Assembly (NCBI GenBank): GCA_028023455.1
Contig: JAQFVV010000012.1
Location: 9,276,499-9,340,498 of the forward strand
Direction: 5' to 3'
From: Epiperipatus broadwayi
Taxonomy: Eukaryota > Onychophora > Udeonychophora > Euonychophora > Peripatidae
DNA length: 64,000 nt
The notes under the pieces: model-generated
The model's database searches: none
What the model was told of the DNA's origin: nothing
What the model saw: only the letters and a program-made list of their open reading frames with translations
Translations under genes and position numbers: made by a program
Shown: positions 1 through 10,103 of the stretch, in pieces
How positions within the stretch are numbered: position 1 is the stretch's first letter
Layout of the letters: each line of letters opens with the position of its first letter

Positions 1-880
1 CGTTAGGCTGGTCGGTGATCATTCTCTTATTTAAATTTTTCCAGGAAGAAAATACTTCCTTTCCGTTCCATTAGTCAAAGGGCGTAAGACTTGCCAAATG
101 CAAGCCGCCATAGGACTTCGACCATCGACTAGCAATCATCTTTCAATTTTACTCACTGCCTTGTAATTCGTCAGTACCATTGCGTCCTTGTTTCAGTAAA
201 ACCCGCTCCGTGCTCGTAATTCGTGATGGAGTGATTTAAATTAAAGTCGAACCAATCCTCAAGTATATTTCGTTTAAATCAGTTCTCAAATCAAGATTAA
301 AGTTATGCCTTGAAATACGTTTTGCTCTTCAGGAATAGATTTCCGAATGTGGGAATAAATCTCACATTCCACCGTAATAAAAGTAGAATACCCATTTCCG
401 TTCTTAATAAATACCTTTATCTGCCCTTATATTTCTCGTTGGGGGCATAGACATAGAATTCCATGTTGTGTAATACTTGTTGGCATATGATAAGGACCGC
501 CATTCTTATTATATTTATAAATTCTTTTAAAGACTAGAGATCACTAATGCAATCTATATTTTATTGAACAAAACAAATTATTATTAGTATTAAATATTTT
601 CTAACATACTTGGTTTCTTAGTTCATCATTCTTTTGATAATTATTTAAATGTTAATACTCGCTGTCTGTGTTGGCAACCCGAACATACATATGATTAGAT
701 TTAAAAAGTATTCAAAGTAATTAATTATTAGATATTCGTGTCAGTGCAAGGAGTCTCTAGTCATCACCAACCGTTGAGCTAGTTCTTGGCGCATAGCACT
801 GTGCCGTCGATTTCTGCTATCTGAGCTGTTGAGTTGGGTTTGAATTCGGTTTTGGTTAAGCTGAGTTTGAATCGGATTTG
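1..880. other. upstream flank, no gene recognised
   Basis: No open reading frame of useful length is seen. This stretch is visibly less A+T-rich than most of the window. Its last 150 bases contain a TCAGTG initiator-like string near 741 and G/T-rich sequence running into the start of the Penelope-like reading frame. It could be the host sequence into which the truncated element inserted, or the remains of another repeat; neither can be shown here. Confidence 0.4.
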
Positions 881-882
881 AT

Positions 883-2010
883 TTGCGGTGGTGGTGGTTG
901 TCGACCGGTACAATAAAAACAACCTACTTTCAATATAACACAGAGTTCTTCCAACAAAATCAAGGAATGGCTATGGGCTCACCATTGTCTCCCCTGATTA
1001 GCAATATTTATATGGAAGAACTTGAAACCACAGCCATAAAAACTACTCCTTATCCACCTAAAGTTTGGCTTCGCTATGTGGATGATACATTTGTTGTGTG
1101 GCCACATGGTGAAGCATTGCTACAAACTTTCTGGACACACATCAACAACATATCCCCTTCAATTAAATTTACAATAGAACCAGAACAAGAACAAAAATTG
1201 GCATTCTTAGATGTTCTTGTAACAAGACTCCCTCATGGCAAAATCAAAACTACAGTTTACCGAAAACCTACACATACAGGAAAATACCTAGCCTATACAT
1301 CTAATCACACCAGAAACACAAAACATGGAGTTATACTATCACTGTGGAACAGAGCAAAAGAAGTTTGTTCAGAAACTGGTGATTTGGAAAAAGAAAAGAT
1401 CTATATAGAACAAACTCTTAAGAAAAATGGTTATCCATCAGCTGTTATTAAGAAAACATTAAACAGACAACAAAAAGAACCATCAAGAGAAAAGACAATT
1501 ATTGGTACTGTAGTGTATCCATACATTCCAAAAATAGCAGACAAATTAAGGAAAATCTGCAATCAGTATAACATCAGAACAGCTTTTCAGAGCCATACCA
1601 CACTACGAGGAATTCTAACATCTACAAAGCCTAAACTTGAAATGCTGCAAAGAAAAAACTGCATCTATGAAATACCATGTGAATGTGGAAGAACATATAT
1701 TGGTGAGACCAGCCGTCCCATTCAAAAGCGCTTGCAAGAACATAAACTGATGATTAGAAGAGAGAAAACAGATGTGTCTAAGGTAGCAGACCATGTATGG
1801 ACCAATGAACATACGTTCAATTGGGAAAATACAAAAATATTGGATAAAGAAGAAAAGGTACAAAGAAGAAAATTTAAAGAAGCTGCTCACATGACAATGG
1901 CAAAAAATCCCATAAGCCAACCTAGTGTGACTATACATAATGTATGGAAATCACTAATCAACTTTGCTCTGAGGAAAAAGTGGAGAAATCAGGAGGAACC
2001 TCATAGATAA
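883..2010 (+). CDS. 5'-truncated Penelope-like element: reverse transcriptase plus GIY-YIG endonuclease
   Basis: This is the C-terminal half of a Penelope-like retroelement polyprotein. Such proteins copy element RNA at a nick made by their own GIY-YIG nuclease. In the 375-residue frame the reverse transcriptase has the motif B region GMAMGSPLSP (28-37), the catalytic box RYVDD (64-68) and a conserved FLDVLV stretch (108-113), then the YRKPTHTGKY segment (126-135). A basic linker leads to the endonuclease, CIYEIPCECGRTYIGE (260-275), with the family's cysteines and KRLQEH (282-287). The frame ends naturally at 2010. The N-terminal part (fingers, motif A) is missing. Family similarity begins near residue 13, so the initial MRWWW run comes from flanking DNA and the methionine is not the original start. 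There are no internal stops, so this is a fairly young but dead-on-arrival copy. The domain assignment is secure; activity is not expected. Confidence 0.93.
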   Translation: MRWWWLSTGTIKTTYFQYNTEFFQQNQGMAMGSPLSPLISNIYMEELETTAIKTTPYPPKVWLRYVDDTFVVWPHGEALLQTFWTHINNISPSIKFTIEPEQEQKLAFLDVLVTRLPHGKIKTTVYRKPTHTGKYLAYTSNHTRNTKHGVILSLWNRAKEVCSETGDLEKEKIYIEQTLKKNGYPSAVIKKTLNRQQKEPSREKTIIGTVVYPYIPKIADKLRKICNQYNIRTAFQSHTTLRGILTSTKPKLEMLQRKNCIYEIPCECGRTYIGETSRPIQKRLQEHKLMIRREKTDVSKVADHVWTNEHTFNWENTKILDKEEKVQRRKFKEAAHMTMAKNPISQPSVTIHNVWKSLINFALRKKWRNQEEPHR

Positions 2011-2040
2011 GTATATGAAATTACTACATACTGTTGCCTT

Positions 2041-2118
2041 TGGCAGGATGGCTCAGTTGGTTAGAGCGTTACCTTAAATTTCAATAATCAAGAATCTAAG
2101 GACCCAGGTTCGAATCCC
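2041..2118 (+). repeat. tRNA-like segment with A and B boxes
   Basis: An A box, TGGCTCAGTTGG, lies at 2049-2060 and a canonical B box, GGTTCGAATCC, at 2107-2117. Together they give a tRNA-like internal RNA polymerase III promoter. The segment between them is longer than in a normal tRNA and contains an A+T-rich insert, so this is a tRNA-derived repeat head and not a functional tRNA. It starts 30 bases after the Penelope-like stop codon. A related B-box segment without the A box recurs around 23930-23960 with the same downstream tail. Confidence 0.7.
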
Positions 2119-2152
2119 ATGCTAGTACTGTCACTGGTCAGGCCAGCAACAC

Positions 2153-2187
2153 CTGAAGAAGAGGGGAGAAAAATACCTCTCGAAACG
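2153..2187 (+). ncRNA. conserved hairpin motif CTGAAGAA-stem-GAAAC
   Basis: CTGAAGAA is followed by the six-base stem strand GAGGGG, a nine-base loop, the complementary strand CCTCTC and GAAACG. It lies between the tRNA-like segment and the tandem repeat, about 140 bases after the Penelope-like stop codon. Related hairpins with different but still complementary stems occur elsewhere in the window. The layout recalls a hammerhead core but has one extra A before the stem. Function is not known from sequence alone. Confidence 0.55.
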
Positions 2188-2189
2188 TT

Positions 2190-2340
2190 GTGCATATACT
2201 AACCTGTTTGCTGTGATATTACTAACAGTTAGTGCATATACTAACCTGTTTGCTGTGATATTATTAACATTTGTTTGCTGTGATATTACTAACAGTTGGT
2301 GCATATACTAACCTGTTTGCTGTGACATTACTAACAGTTG
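2190..2340 (+). repeat. 42-bp tandem repeat, about 3.5 copies
   Basis: The unit begins GTGCATATACTAACC and ends TTACTAACAGTT. Copies start at 2190, 2232 and 2299, with a truncated copy at 2272-2297. It expands a segment that is single-copy in the related unit near 24030-24065, so the array arose after the repeat family formed. Confidence 0.85.
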
Positions 2341-2440
2341 AATGCATTTGGAATATAACTAAAAATTAAACTTTTCTAAAGACATTCAACACACATATTA
2401 GATGATGGAAATAGTCCAATATAAAAATACAGCCTAACTT
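2341..2440 (+). repeat. 3' tail of Penelope-associated repeat unit
   Basis: This tail contains GTTGAATG and, about 50 bases on, CATTCAAC as a small inverted pair. It ends with a GATGATGGAAATAGTCC string. The same tail, diverged, closes the units at 24060-24165 and, inverted, at 23675-23780, which defines a shared repeat boundary. Confidence 0.6.
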
Positions 2441-2455
2441 ACTTTCCTTATTTAA

Positions 2456-3238
2456 TTGGAAGTTAGATCAGATTTAATTTCCAGAAATCATTTCCCTGGA
2501 AAGCTATTCAGCACTACTTGGAGATGTGATATAAAAAATTTTAAGAACAGCTTTTTTAGTATTAAGTTTATTTTGCTGGTGAACAGTGATTGTGCTCATC
2601 AGCTCACTGACTTGCTGCTGTCTATGGATAGCCCCTCCCCCCCTAAAAAACCTCTGGATTGGCTAGAGATGGTTGTTGCATTGGTTAAAGGGGCTGGTAT
2701 TGGAGGCAAATTGTTGATTGCTAAATTGAAATATTGAGATGTATACCAATTGCTTAACCCCACTACAGCCACTCCTCATGCCTTCTTGGGGCTTTTGGAT
2801 GATCTGTTAATCAGGAAATTTAAATTCTGGATGCTGGAGGAAAGATTTCTGGATTTCATTAGAAAAGTAAATTTGACTGCACTCCCCACCAGTGAATTTT
2901 TAGTCATGATGAGAGGCTTTACCAAACTAAATCCAGTCTGCCAGATGTGCAATCGAGAGAATGAATCAATTCAGTATCTCTTATATGATTGTGTGATATT
3001 AAATAAATGCAGAACAATACTCAACGATTGGATGACATCCTATAAACAAAGGATTTTTAACCTGAATGAATGCCTGAAAACTGGAATGTTTGGAATAATT
3101 AGACTGTCAATCATCATGAACTACATAGTCTGGACAATGAGATGCCATCTGATTTTTGGGAAGAGTAATGATAATCTACATAATGAACTTTTGTGCAAGA
3201 TCAAGGCTGGCAGAAAGAGGTATCATATGATTTCGTGA
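2456..3238 (+). pseudogene. LINE ORF2 C-terminal fragment (Tx1/L1-like)
   Basis: Two stretches in the same frame (2456-2737 and 2750-3238) are split only by a TGA at 2735-2737. They read as the C-terminal end of a non-LTR retrotransposon ORF2. The clearest signature is a zinc-binding segment, CQMCNRENESIQYLLYDC, preceded by an ALPT string (ALPTSEFLVMMRGF), as in the reverse-transcriptase zinc-binding region of L1/Tx1 LINEs. Before the stop, LKY followed by DVYQLL matches the usual layout of that region, and CGA to TGA decay would explain the stop. Nuclease and polymerase domains are absent, as expected for 5' truncation. The stretch before about 2580 is not recognised and may be flank. Clade assignment (Tx1 rather than another L1-like group) is tentative. 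Confidence 0.7.
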
Positions 3239-3640
3239 AAAGAATCTATAATGATACCTGGAAGCTTGTGGTATTGCCAGAATAGTTTTTGCATCAGCAC
3301 TGGGAGGTTTTCTTAATGGTCTGTCCAAGGGTTACTCGACATAAGCCACTAAGATGGCTTTAGCTGTGGCTAAATGTGCCCATTTTGGGTGATTAAGAAC
3401 CAAAGGATCAGCTCTCCTATAATAGTCATAAGGCTGGGGAATGTGTTTTGGTTCCCTGCCTATGTTTTGTCAGGTAAAGATACCAAACTCTCAATTAAAA
3501 GAAAGAATGACGATATGTTGCTCAAACTGTCCAAACGCTTATCATGATTCAAGAAATTTATTTGTTTTTTCCCTTTGTATTTGCTTTACTATTTCTACTT
3601 TGTATTCATAGTCAATAAATTTACTTTTAAAAATAAGTAC
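3239..3640 (+). mobile_element. 3' UTR of the LINE fragment
   Basis: Non-coding sequence follows the ORF2 stop. It ends shortly after an AATAAA at about 3615 and a short A-rich run. It is assigned to the LINE because of its position; the exact 3' end is not certain. Confidence 0.45.
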
Positions 3641-4590
3641 ATATTTTATAAGAATTCTTGTAGAAGAAAGATATATTTCATACTGTTTAATCAGAGTTTA
3701 TGTCACAAATGTTTATTGTTTATTGGTTATTTTTATATTTATTGTTAATAAATATTAATTCAATTAAAAAAAAGTTTCTACACTAAACTGCTGAATTCAA
3801 TTGAGCATTACCATGAGAAATATTACTGGTACATAAACACTCAAACCTATATGTTTGCAGTGGCTTCCTGACTTTCATATATTTCTTCACCAGATATTAG
3901 AAAAGAAGTTGCTTCACAGAAAATGTATATAAAGCTGTTACACAGAGCAGATTTGTGAATAATTCAAGATTTAGTTTCATTATTTAAGACTTATTTCAAA
4001 TCAAGATCCCCATTTGGATGCTAAAACAAGAATCTACAATAGAAGGATTATGATGTAAAAAAATAAAATTGATGTGGCATTACTAATATTTCTATTTCCA
4101 GATCCAACAATAAAATCACATGGATTTGACTTTTCTAGATCCAATTAGAGTCTCACTAATAGATTCAGGATAATCCATGGTCATAATGGTCATCTGTTTC
4201 ATAAATAGAATTTATCAGCCACTAACCTATGTAAATGTGGATAAACACAAACTATGAATTACTTAGTTAATGATGTTTACATGTATGATTATTATGGCAG
4301 AATTGAAGAAATGAATAATGTACTAATGATCCTATCCTCTGTTTGGAATCTCTATAGATTTTTTTATTATGTTTTATTAAAATAAATCATATGCTTAATA
4401 AATTAATACTAGTTATATTTTAAAATGCATTTAACAGGTTTGTGTAATATTTGCAACATTTATTTAACTTTGAATAAAGTTGATGGCCCCAGCTTTGACA
4501 AAATGATGCCTGAAATGATATTAGTTACAGAGATGATGAATTGCAATAAAAATAATTTTATTTGAAAAAAAAAAAGTGATGCATAAATGT
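3641..4590. other. A+T-rich intergenic sequence
   Basis: No coding region, tRNA-like box or clear repeat structure was seen. The end of the stretch shows similarity to 7717-7755, see the empty-site entry. Confidence 0.5.
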
Positions 4591-4646
4591 TTTTGTCTTC
4601 TTATAAATAAAAATTTCCATCTTTTTAAATTAAAAAAATTGATTCA

Positions 4647-4751
4647 GTCAAGCATTGGTGGTCAAGTGGTCAGTACAGCTTCCTTACAAGCAGTTGTCTT
4701 GGGTCTGCGGGTTCAGTTCCCGGCTGATGCTTTGACACATGAAAAAAAGGA
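4647..4751 (+). mobile_element. tRNA-derived SINE, copy 1
   Basis: The head has an A-box-like GGTGGTCAAGTGGTCAG and a B box GCGGGTTCAGTTCCCG, followed by CTGATGCTTTGACACATG and an A-rich tail. The target-site duplication AAAAAAATTGATTCA is exact at 4632-4646 and 4752-4766. The tRNA-like head and A-rich tail indicate retrotransposition by LINE machinery. It belongs to the same family as the copies at 16794, 27291, 30390, 34008, 35930 and 44592. Confidence 0.9.
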
Positions 4752-4766
4752 AAAAAAATTGATTCA

Positions 4767-6264
4767 AGACAATAATACATTTTAGAGAAACTGTTATTTC
4801 ATGATCTTCCACGAGGTTGTAAGCTGATTTTGAGTTGCTGTGAGGACAGCTAATAAATATAACAGTATAAGAATAAAATAAAAAAGTGATATAAAATAAA
4901 AGTAATATCTTAAGTTTAATTAAGTAATCTACATTTTGGGTTAAATAATTAGATTAAAAATAAAATAATTAAAAAATTAAGTCTGTTTTAAATTTAAACT
5001 TGCATTTCAAAAAGCAAGATAAAAATGCAAGCAATTAAATAAATAATAATATCATTTTGAAAATTCAGATAACTAAAATAAACTGAGATTATTATGTTAT
5101 TAGGTATTATAAACAAAAAGTCAAAATAATATATAATCACATTTTCTTGAAATTAACTATTCTTGCTTTATTCAAACTTTGTTGAAATTCATTAGAATAA
5201 ACAAGTAAGAAAGAAGGAAAAAATGCTATCTATCTCAAGTCTAACCCTGATACCCTGGTGAATCTCTACAAGCTATTTTGAAGGAATCTCTAATGAAAAT
5301 GAAAACAAAAAATGCCTAAACCTCAAATAATTTCAAGAACATAAAACTGATAAAGAACAATTTAAAGAAAAAAACATGATTATAAAAAAAATATGTAATT
5401 AATTAATGCATGACATTGATGGAGAAGTATTAACTTGGATAAAAATTCTCACAATAAACTGTAGAGATTCCTGGCTACAAAACGTTATGCTACATAAATT
5501 TAAAAAAACAAACTGTTTATCGGTTAAATTGATATTAACAATTTTAAGTTTTTATTTTATGAAATGAATATTAATTCTAATTAACTATATTTTATTATGT
5601 ATAAAGTGTTTATATATTATACTATTTAATTGATTGATTAAACAAAGAAGTGAATAGTTTGTTTTTTTTTAAAAAAGGTCAGAATTTGCTGTTAAGCATT
5701 TAGATATTCTAGCTGCATTTAAGGCAGCTAAAATAAAAAATTCATTTCATCCTTTATTATGTATATAATTGTTTAATATTTTATACCCATTCAAAACAAA
5801 AAATAAAAAAAAGATTTTCTTTTCATATAGAAAGATTCAGAAAATATGTTAAGTCAGATAAAATAATCAATGATACAATATTCATTTTAAATACACAAAA
5901 TATACACATGTATAAAATATTTAAAGTGAAGTATCCATGTGTTAAAAATAATGAATGGTTATTAGAGTTTTAAGTTAAACTAAAGATTTATTTTGAAATT
6001 TGATTAAGCCCATAATTAATGTGTGAGTGTGTTAGAACTTATAATATAAATGCAATTGTTAGATTATTGGTGAATGGTTAAAATATAGTACATCTATAAG
6101 ATGAATTTTGTCTAGTAAATTATAGTTGTATTCAAAAGGAACCATCTCATATAATTAAATAAGAGTTATTATTAAATTAAAGATTGGATCCAAAAAAAAT
6201 CCATCTGAGTTAATTAAATTTAGATATTATTAAATCAGTATTCAAACCTAAAGTGACAACTTCC
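4767..6264. other. A+T-rich sequence without recognised genes
   Basis: There are many A and T runs and short direct repeats, but no coding region. Part of 4767-4810 is similar to 7770-7801. Confidence 0.45.
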
Positions 6265-6277
6265 TAGAATTATTGTT

Positions 6278-6880
6278 AATGAGACATTTATTTTATATAG
6301 CATGATGTTTATGAATCTTAATAATAAATGAATACTTTCACTTCCAACACAAGATAAAGTCTTTGCGAAAGAATAGAATGAATCCACCTATTCTTTCGAC
6401 CCAAACACTTAAGTATGGGCAAATCTTAAGCACTGGAAATGAAAGCGTGAAGATAAACCAATCACTTTAAATTACTTTTTACTATATTATTAAGATTCAT
6501 AAAGCGCATGCGAATTAACTTGAAAAGCTGATCTTTAGTTTATTACAATTCATAAACATCGTGCTATATAAAATAAATGTCTCATTTACATATGTTTAGT
6601 TTCATTTAAGAATGACGTATCGTAAATTCTAGAAAATTCCGCTGGCGTCATTCATTGAGACATAGTAAAAAGTAATTTAAAGTGATTGGTTTATCTTCAC
6701 ACTTTCATTTCCAGTGCTTAAGATTTGCCCATACTTAAGCATTTGGGTTGAAAGAATAGGTGGATTCATTCTATTTTTTCGCAAAGACTTTATCTTGTGT
6801 TGGAAGTGAAAGTATTCATTTTATTATTAAGATTCATAAAGCACACATGAATTAGCTTGAAAAGCTGATCTTTAGTTTAT
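6278..6880. mobile_element. nested foldback element with 13-bp flanking repeats
   Basis: The segment is bounded by the exact direct repeat TAGAATTATTGTT at 6265-6277 and 6881-6893, which looks like a target-site duplication. Inside, 6281-6318 is inverted at 6548-6586, and 6321-6482 is inverted at 6662-6833. The block 6489-6546 is repeated directly at 6826-6887. About 75 bases (6587-6661) are single-copy. It has no reading frame, so it is non-autonomous. The element class is unknown. Confidence 0.75.
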
Positions 6881-7716
6881 TAGAATTATTGTTGTAAAAA
6901 AGACATACTGATTATAATAATCCCAAACTATATATATATGTCTGTGACTATGCTATAAAGCTAAAAATAGGAATAAATGTATTGTATTTGTAAGGGTCAG
7001 TCATGCATAGGATTATATTCAGGTGTATTAAAGACTAGGGATTTACTTTACAGAAAGTGTGCTTGATAATATAATCATGTTAGTATTATAATATATAATT
7101 GAAAGATTAATGCTTTAAAATTAATGAAAATAAGCTTTGGACACTTTACAAATAACTAGGATCATTTTGTATTTCTTTTTCAGCATGTGAGAGAACTAAA
7201 AGTTAAAAGACAGTGAAAAAATCGTTTATTAAGGCAATCATTAATACAAAATTATAATCATAAAGATAATCAAATTATTAAAAAAATCATAAATTTGTAT
7301 ATTATAATGTAATGTAAACATATTTAGGGTTAAATACAACATATCTTGTCTAAAATTTGCGATATTTTGTAAATAAATCATTTTATTTGTTTAAATGATG
7401 TGTGTTAACTTCTTTACATATAATGTTGTCTGGTCTGCATATCAAGTTTAGGTTCATTTCATCAGGAGTAAGCTCATGTTTTAAGTGATTTGTCAGATAT
7501 TGAAAATAGTGTTTGTGTAGTGGTCATCATCTTCACATAATAAATAAAATATTTTACATTTTGTAAAGTTTAATGCCAGGTGGCGCCTGAATAAATTTGA
7601 ATAAATTTAACTATATAAAGTTAACCATTACAATAAATTAGCCTAAATCTAAAAAAATGGAATTTATAAGTATATGAAATGGTTGATGTATTAGAAACTT
7701 TTATTTCTTAGCTATT

Positions 7717-7801
7717 TGTCTTCTTATAAATAAAATTTTCCTTTTCTTTAAATTAGAAAAATTGATTCATGATAATGATATATTTTATGGTACTGTTATT
7801 T
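7717..7801 (+). repeat. paralogous empty site for the SINE at 4647
   Basis: This segment aligns with both flanks of SINE copy 1: TCTTCTTATAAATAAAA on the left, AAAATTGATTCA at the junction (7758-7769), and the following sequence through CTGTTATTT. The SINE is absent. It shows that the flanks at 4590-4810 and this segment descend from one duplicated sequence and that the SINE arrived in one copy later. Confidence 0.75.
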
Positions 7802-7954
7802 TTAATCAAATAATAGTTTACTTTTTTTTAGAATAATGAGCTTTGCAGTGATTTAAGACAGAATTAATATTTACATCCAGAGAACCCTGTTTCTGAAAAA
7901 AAAAAAAATTATTGCACAACAATAAACATGAGAACTATAACACTAATCACTTAT

Positions 7955-8332
7955 ATCATTATCAACCATTATCAATCCACTGCAGGATGAAGGTCTCACC
8001 AAGTTCAATCCATCTTCTCCGATCTTTAGTTTTTCTTCTCCAGATCATCCCTACACACTTTCTTATTTCATCCAGCCACCTCACCCGAGGTCTCTTTCTG
8101 GGTCTTTTACAATCTCTTGGAATCCGGTTTAAGACTTCAATTGTCCATCTATTAATCATCTCTTCTAGCAATATGTCCAGTCCAACTCCACTTCAGTCTT
8201 TTCATTTTTTCAATGATGTCAGTAACACCTGTTTGTTCTCTTACCCATATATTGCATTTTCAATCTCTTCTTGTTACTCCCAACATGCATCTCTCCATAC
8301 TTCGTTGAGTGGTCTGATATCTATATGCTAGT
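7955..8332 (-). pseudogene. RTE-type retrotransposon ORF, C-terminal fragment
   Basis: On the minus strand this encodes the last part of an RTE-like endonuclease-reverse transcriptase, which copies LINE RNA into DNA. The C-terminal 69 residues are open and include RWTIEVLNRIPRDCKRP, RPRVRWLDEIRKC and the terminal FILQWIDNG. Upstream, residues equivalent to MERCML, GVTDIIE and KRLKW are recognisable, but one extra T in the equivalent of GATGATAATAGATGG shifts the frame. The matching region of the better copy is 46760-47128. Everything upstream of the QTTQRSMER equivalent is missing by 5' truncation. The element ends in a short TGATAATGATA-type tail. Confidence 0.85.
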
Positions 8333-8339
8333 ATATCTC

Positions 8340-9460
8340 TCATTCTGTTATCAAGTGATAATTGGCCACCTTAAAAAACAAAAACAAATAATGGGCAGTG
8401 ACTGTATAATTATATGTACTTAGTCTCTTGAAAATATTATGCAAAAATTTAATATACAAAAGAATAAGCATTGCAAAAAATATCATTAAGAGGCATTCTA
8501 CTAAAATGTAGAAACAAAAAGGTAATTGTTTTATATATATAGCTTTAGGGATATATTGTTGATGTTTTAACATTTTAGGAAGCATCCCCTATTTTAAAAT
8601 GGAAGCCTATAGAGGTTGCAACCATATCTTTATAATAAAAAAGATTCCTCAACCACATCATTCCTTCTCTACACATACTAATATGTATCATCCAAACTAT
8701 AGAGAAATAGAACAGTTGTTCATGGTATATTGTCTTTGCAGTGACAAAAAGTAAAAAAAAAAAAATACCATATAGTAAAAAAGGATTTATTTATTTATTT
8801 GTAGACCAATGTATTAATAAAATTAGAAAACCAATGCCACATGAATAACAGAAAATAAGCTAAAATCTTGATACTAGAGAAAAATATAGCTATTCCAGAA
8901 GAAGAACAGAAAGAAAAGCACTTTCTTGTGTACATTAACTCCAGATATAGCAATTTTTTTTAAAAAAAATCACTCCGATAATTGTTGCTAGCTGTTAGCC
9001 CACAATTTAAATTTATTATTTCAATTAATTCATTTGATTCCCAAAACCCTGATGCCTATTTATTTTAAAAAATCTGCATAAGATGAACTTAGGGGGGGGG
9101 GGAAATAGACCAAGAGGCAGAAATAATTTATATGATTTCAACATGAAAAAAAAAATTATTACAGAATATAAAAGAAAAATGTATTAAGCGATGAAAAAAG
9201 CTGTGAATAATCACAAGCAAGCAGATGATTATTTAAGCCTGAACTATTAACAACAATATATGCTCAAGGTATTTTCAAAGTTCTTATATGGTTTTAAAAT
9301 TAAAATAGTGAATCTATAACAGATTTCTCAGTCACGTAATCTAATACTATTTAAATTCTTTTGTTTTTCTAATGATAAAATATTGTGCAAATGTAGTCCT
9401 AAGATTATGAACACAAATTCTTAAAATCAATGAATTGAAAATCAACATGAATAGTTTATC
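8340..9460. other. A+T-rich sequence, no gene recognised
   Basis: Contains a run of ten G residues near 9091-9101 and several A runs. No coding or structured feature could be supported. Confidence 0.45.
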
Positions 9461-9472
9461 AAATATGTTGGA

Positions 9473-9670
9473 AGTAATATTTACTAAGGCAATAAATCTA
9501 AAGCTTGTGCGGTTAAAAATGCGATGGTAGGGACCTCTACAGGTCTTAACCACAAGCTTATGCATTGGAGGAAAAGAGTGGAACCCTTTTTTGCTTCAAC
9601 CTGTAGAGGTCCCTACCTGTGCATTTATAACCACACAAGCTTTAGGTTTATTGCCTTAGTAAATATTACT
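9473..9670. mobile_element. short inverted-repeat element (72-bp arms)
   Basis: Arm 9473-9544 is nearly the exact reverse complement of 9599-9670, with a 54-base loop. The inner ends of the arms read GTAGGGACCTCTACAGGT and its complement. The arms are more G+C-rich than their surroundings. It has the form of a MITE or foldback element and no coding capacity. Outer ends near AGTAATATTTACT are themselves partly palindromic. Confidence 0.75.
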
Positions 9671-9758
9671 TACGTAATCAATGGGCATTAAATAAATTTA
9701 TAATTACAAATATGTTGGAGGAAATTTATAAAAATAATATTTGTACACCTAGTGTCAG

Positions 9759-9945
9759 AATGTAAGGTCTTCAGATTGATTCCAGTTCTGGTGTGTCTAT
9801 TCAAATTTCTTATAAACTTCTTATCAGTAAAGCCAATTAATCATTTTTGTCATACACTGTTTTGTGCAATACTAGAGGGTCAAACTCTGGAATGTGTAAG
9901 GTCTTTGGATTGATTCCAGTTCTGGCACCACCCATTCAAACAGCT
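9759..9945 (+). repeat. two direct copies of a 30-60-bp segment
   Basis: The string GTAAGGTCTT, then one or two changes, then GATTGATTCCAGTTCTGG occurs at about 9764-9800 and again at about 9896-9925. GATTCCAG resembles a decayed B box, so this may be a tandem pair of SINE-like tails. Confidence 0.5.
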
Positions 9946-10047
9946 TATGAAATCCTAAATAATAATCCAGTCAATTATTTATTTTTAAATTTTAATACTT
10001 CAGCAAGAAAATGTTCAGTCTTATTTATTTACATTTGCATCATTTAT

Positions 10048-10103
10048 ATTTCTTAAGTTATTAAAATTCAAAACTATTTCTTAAGTTATTAAAATTCAAA
10101 ACT
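10048..10103 (+). repeat. 28-bp tandem duplication
   Basis: The unit starting ATTTCTTAAGTTATT is present twice without change (10048-10075 and 10076-10103). Perfect identity suggests a recent slippage or repair event. Confidence 0.9.

Noticed and set aside
1615-1938. 107-codon minus-strand frame
   Set aside because: Antisense of the Penelope-like endonuclease region.
2190-2340. Regular repeats resembling a CRISPR array
   Set aside because: Units are contiguous with no unique spacers, and the context is an animal retroelement tail.
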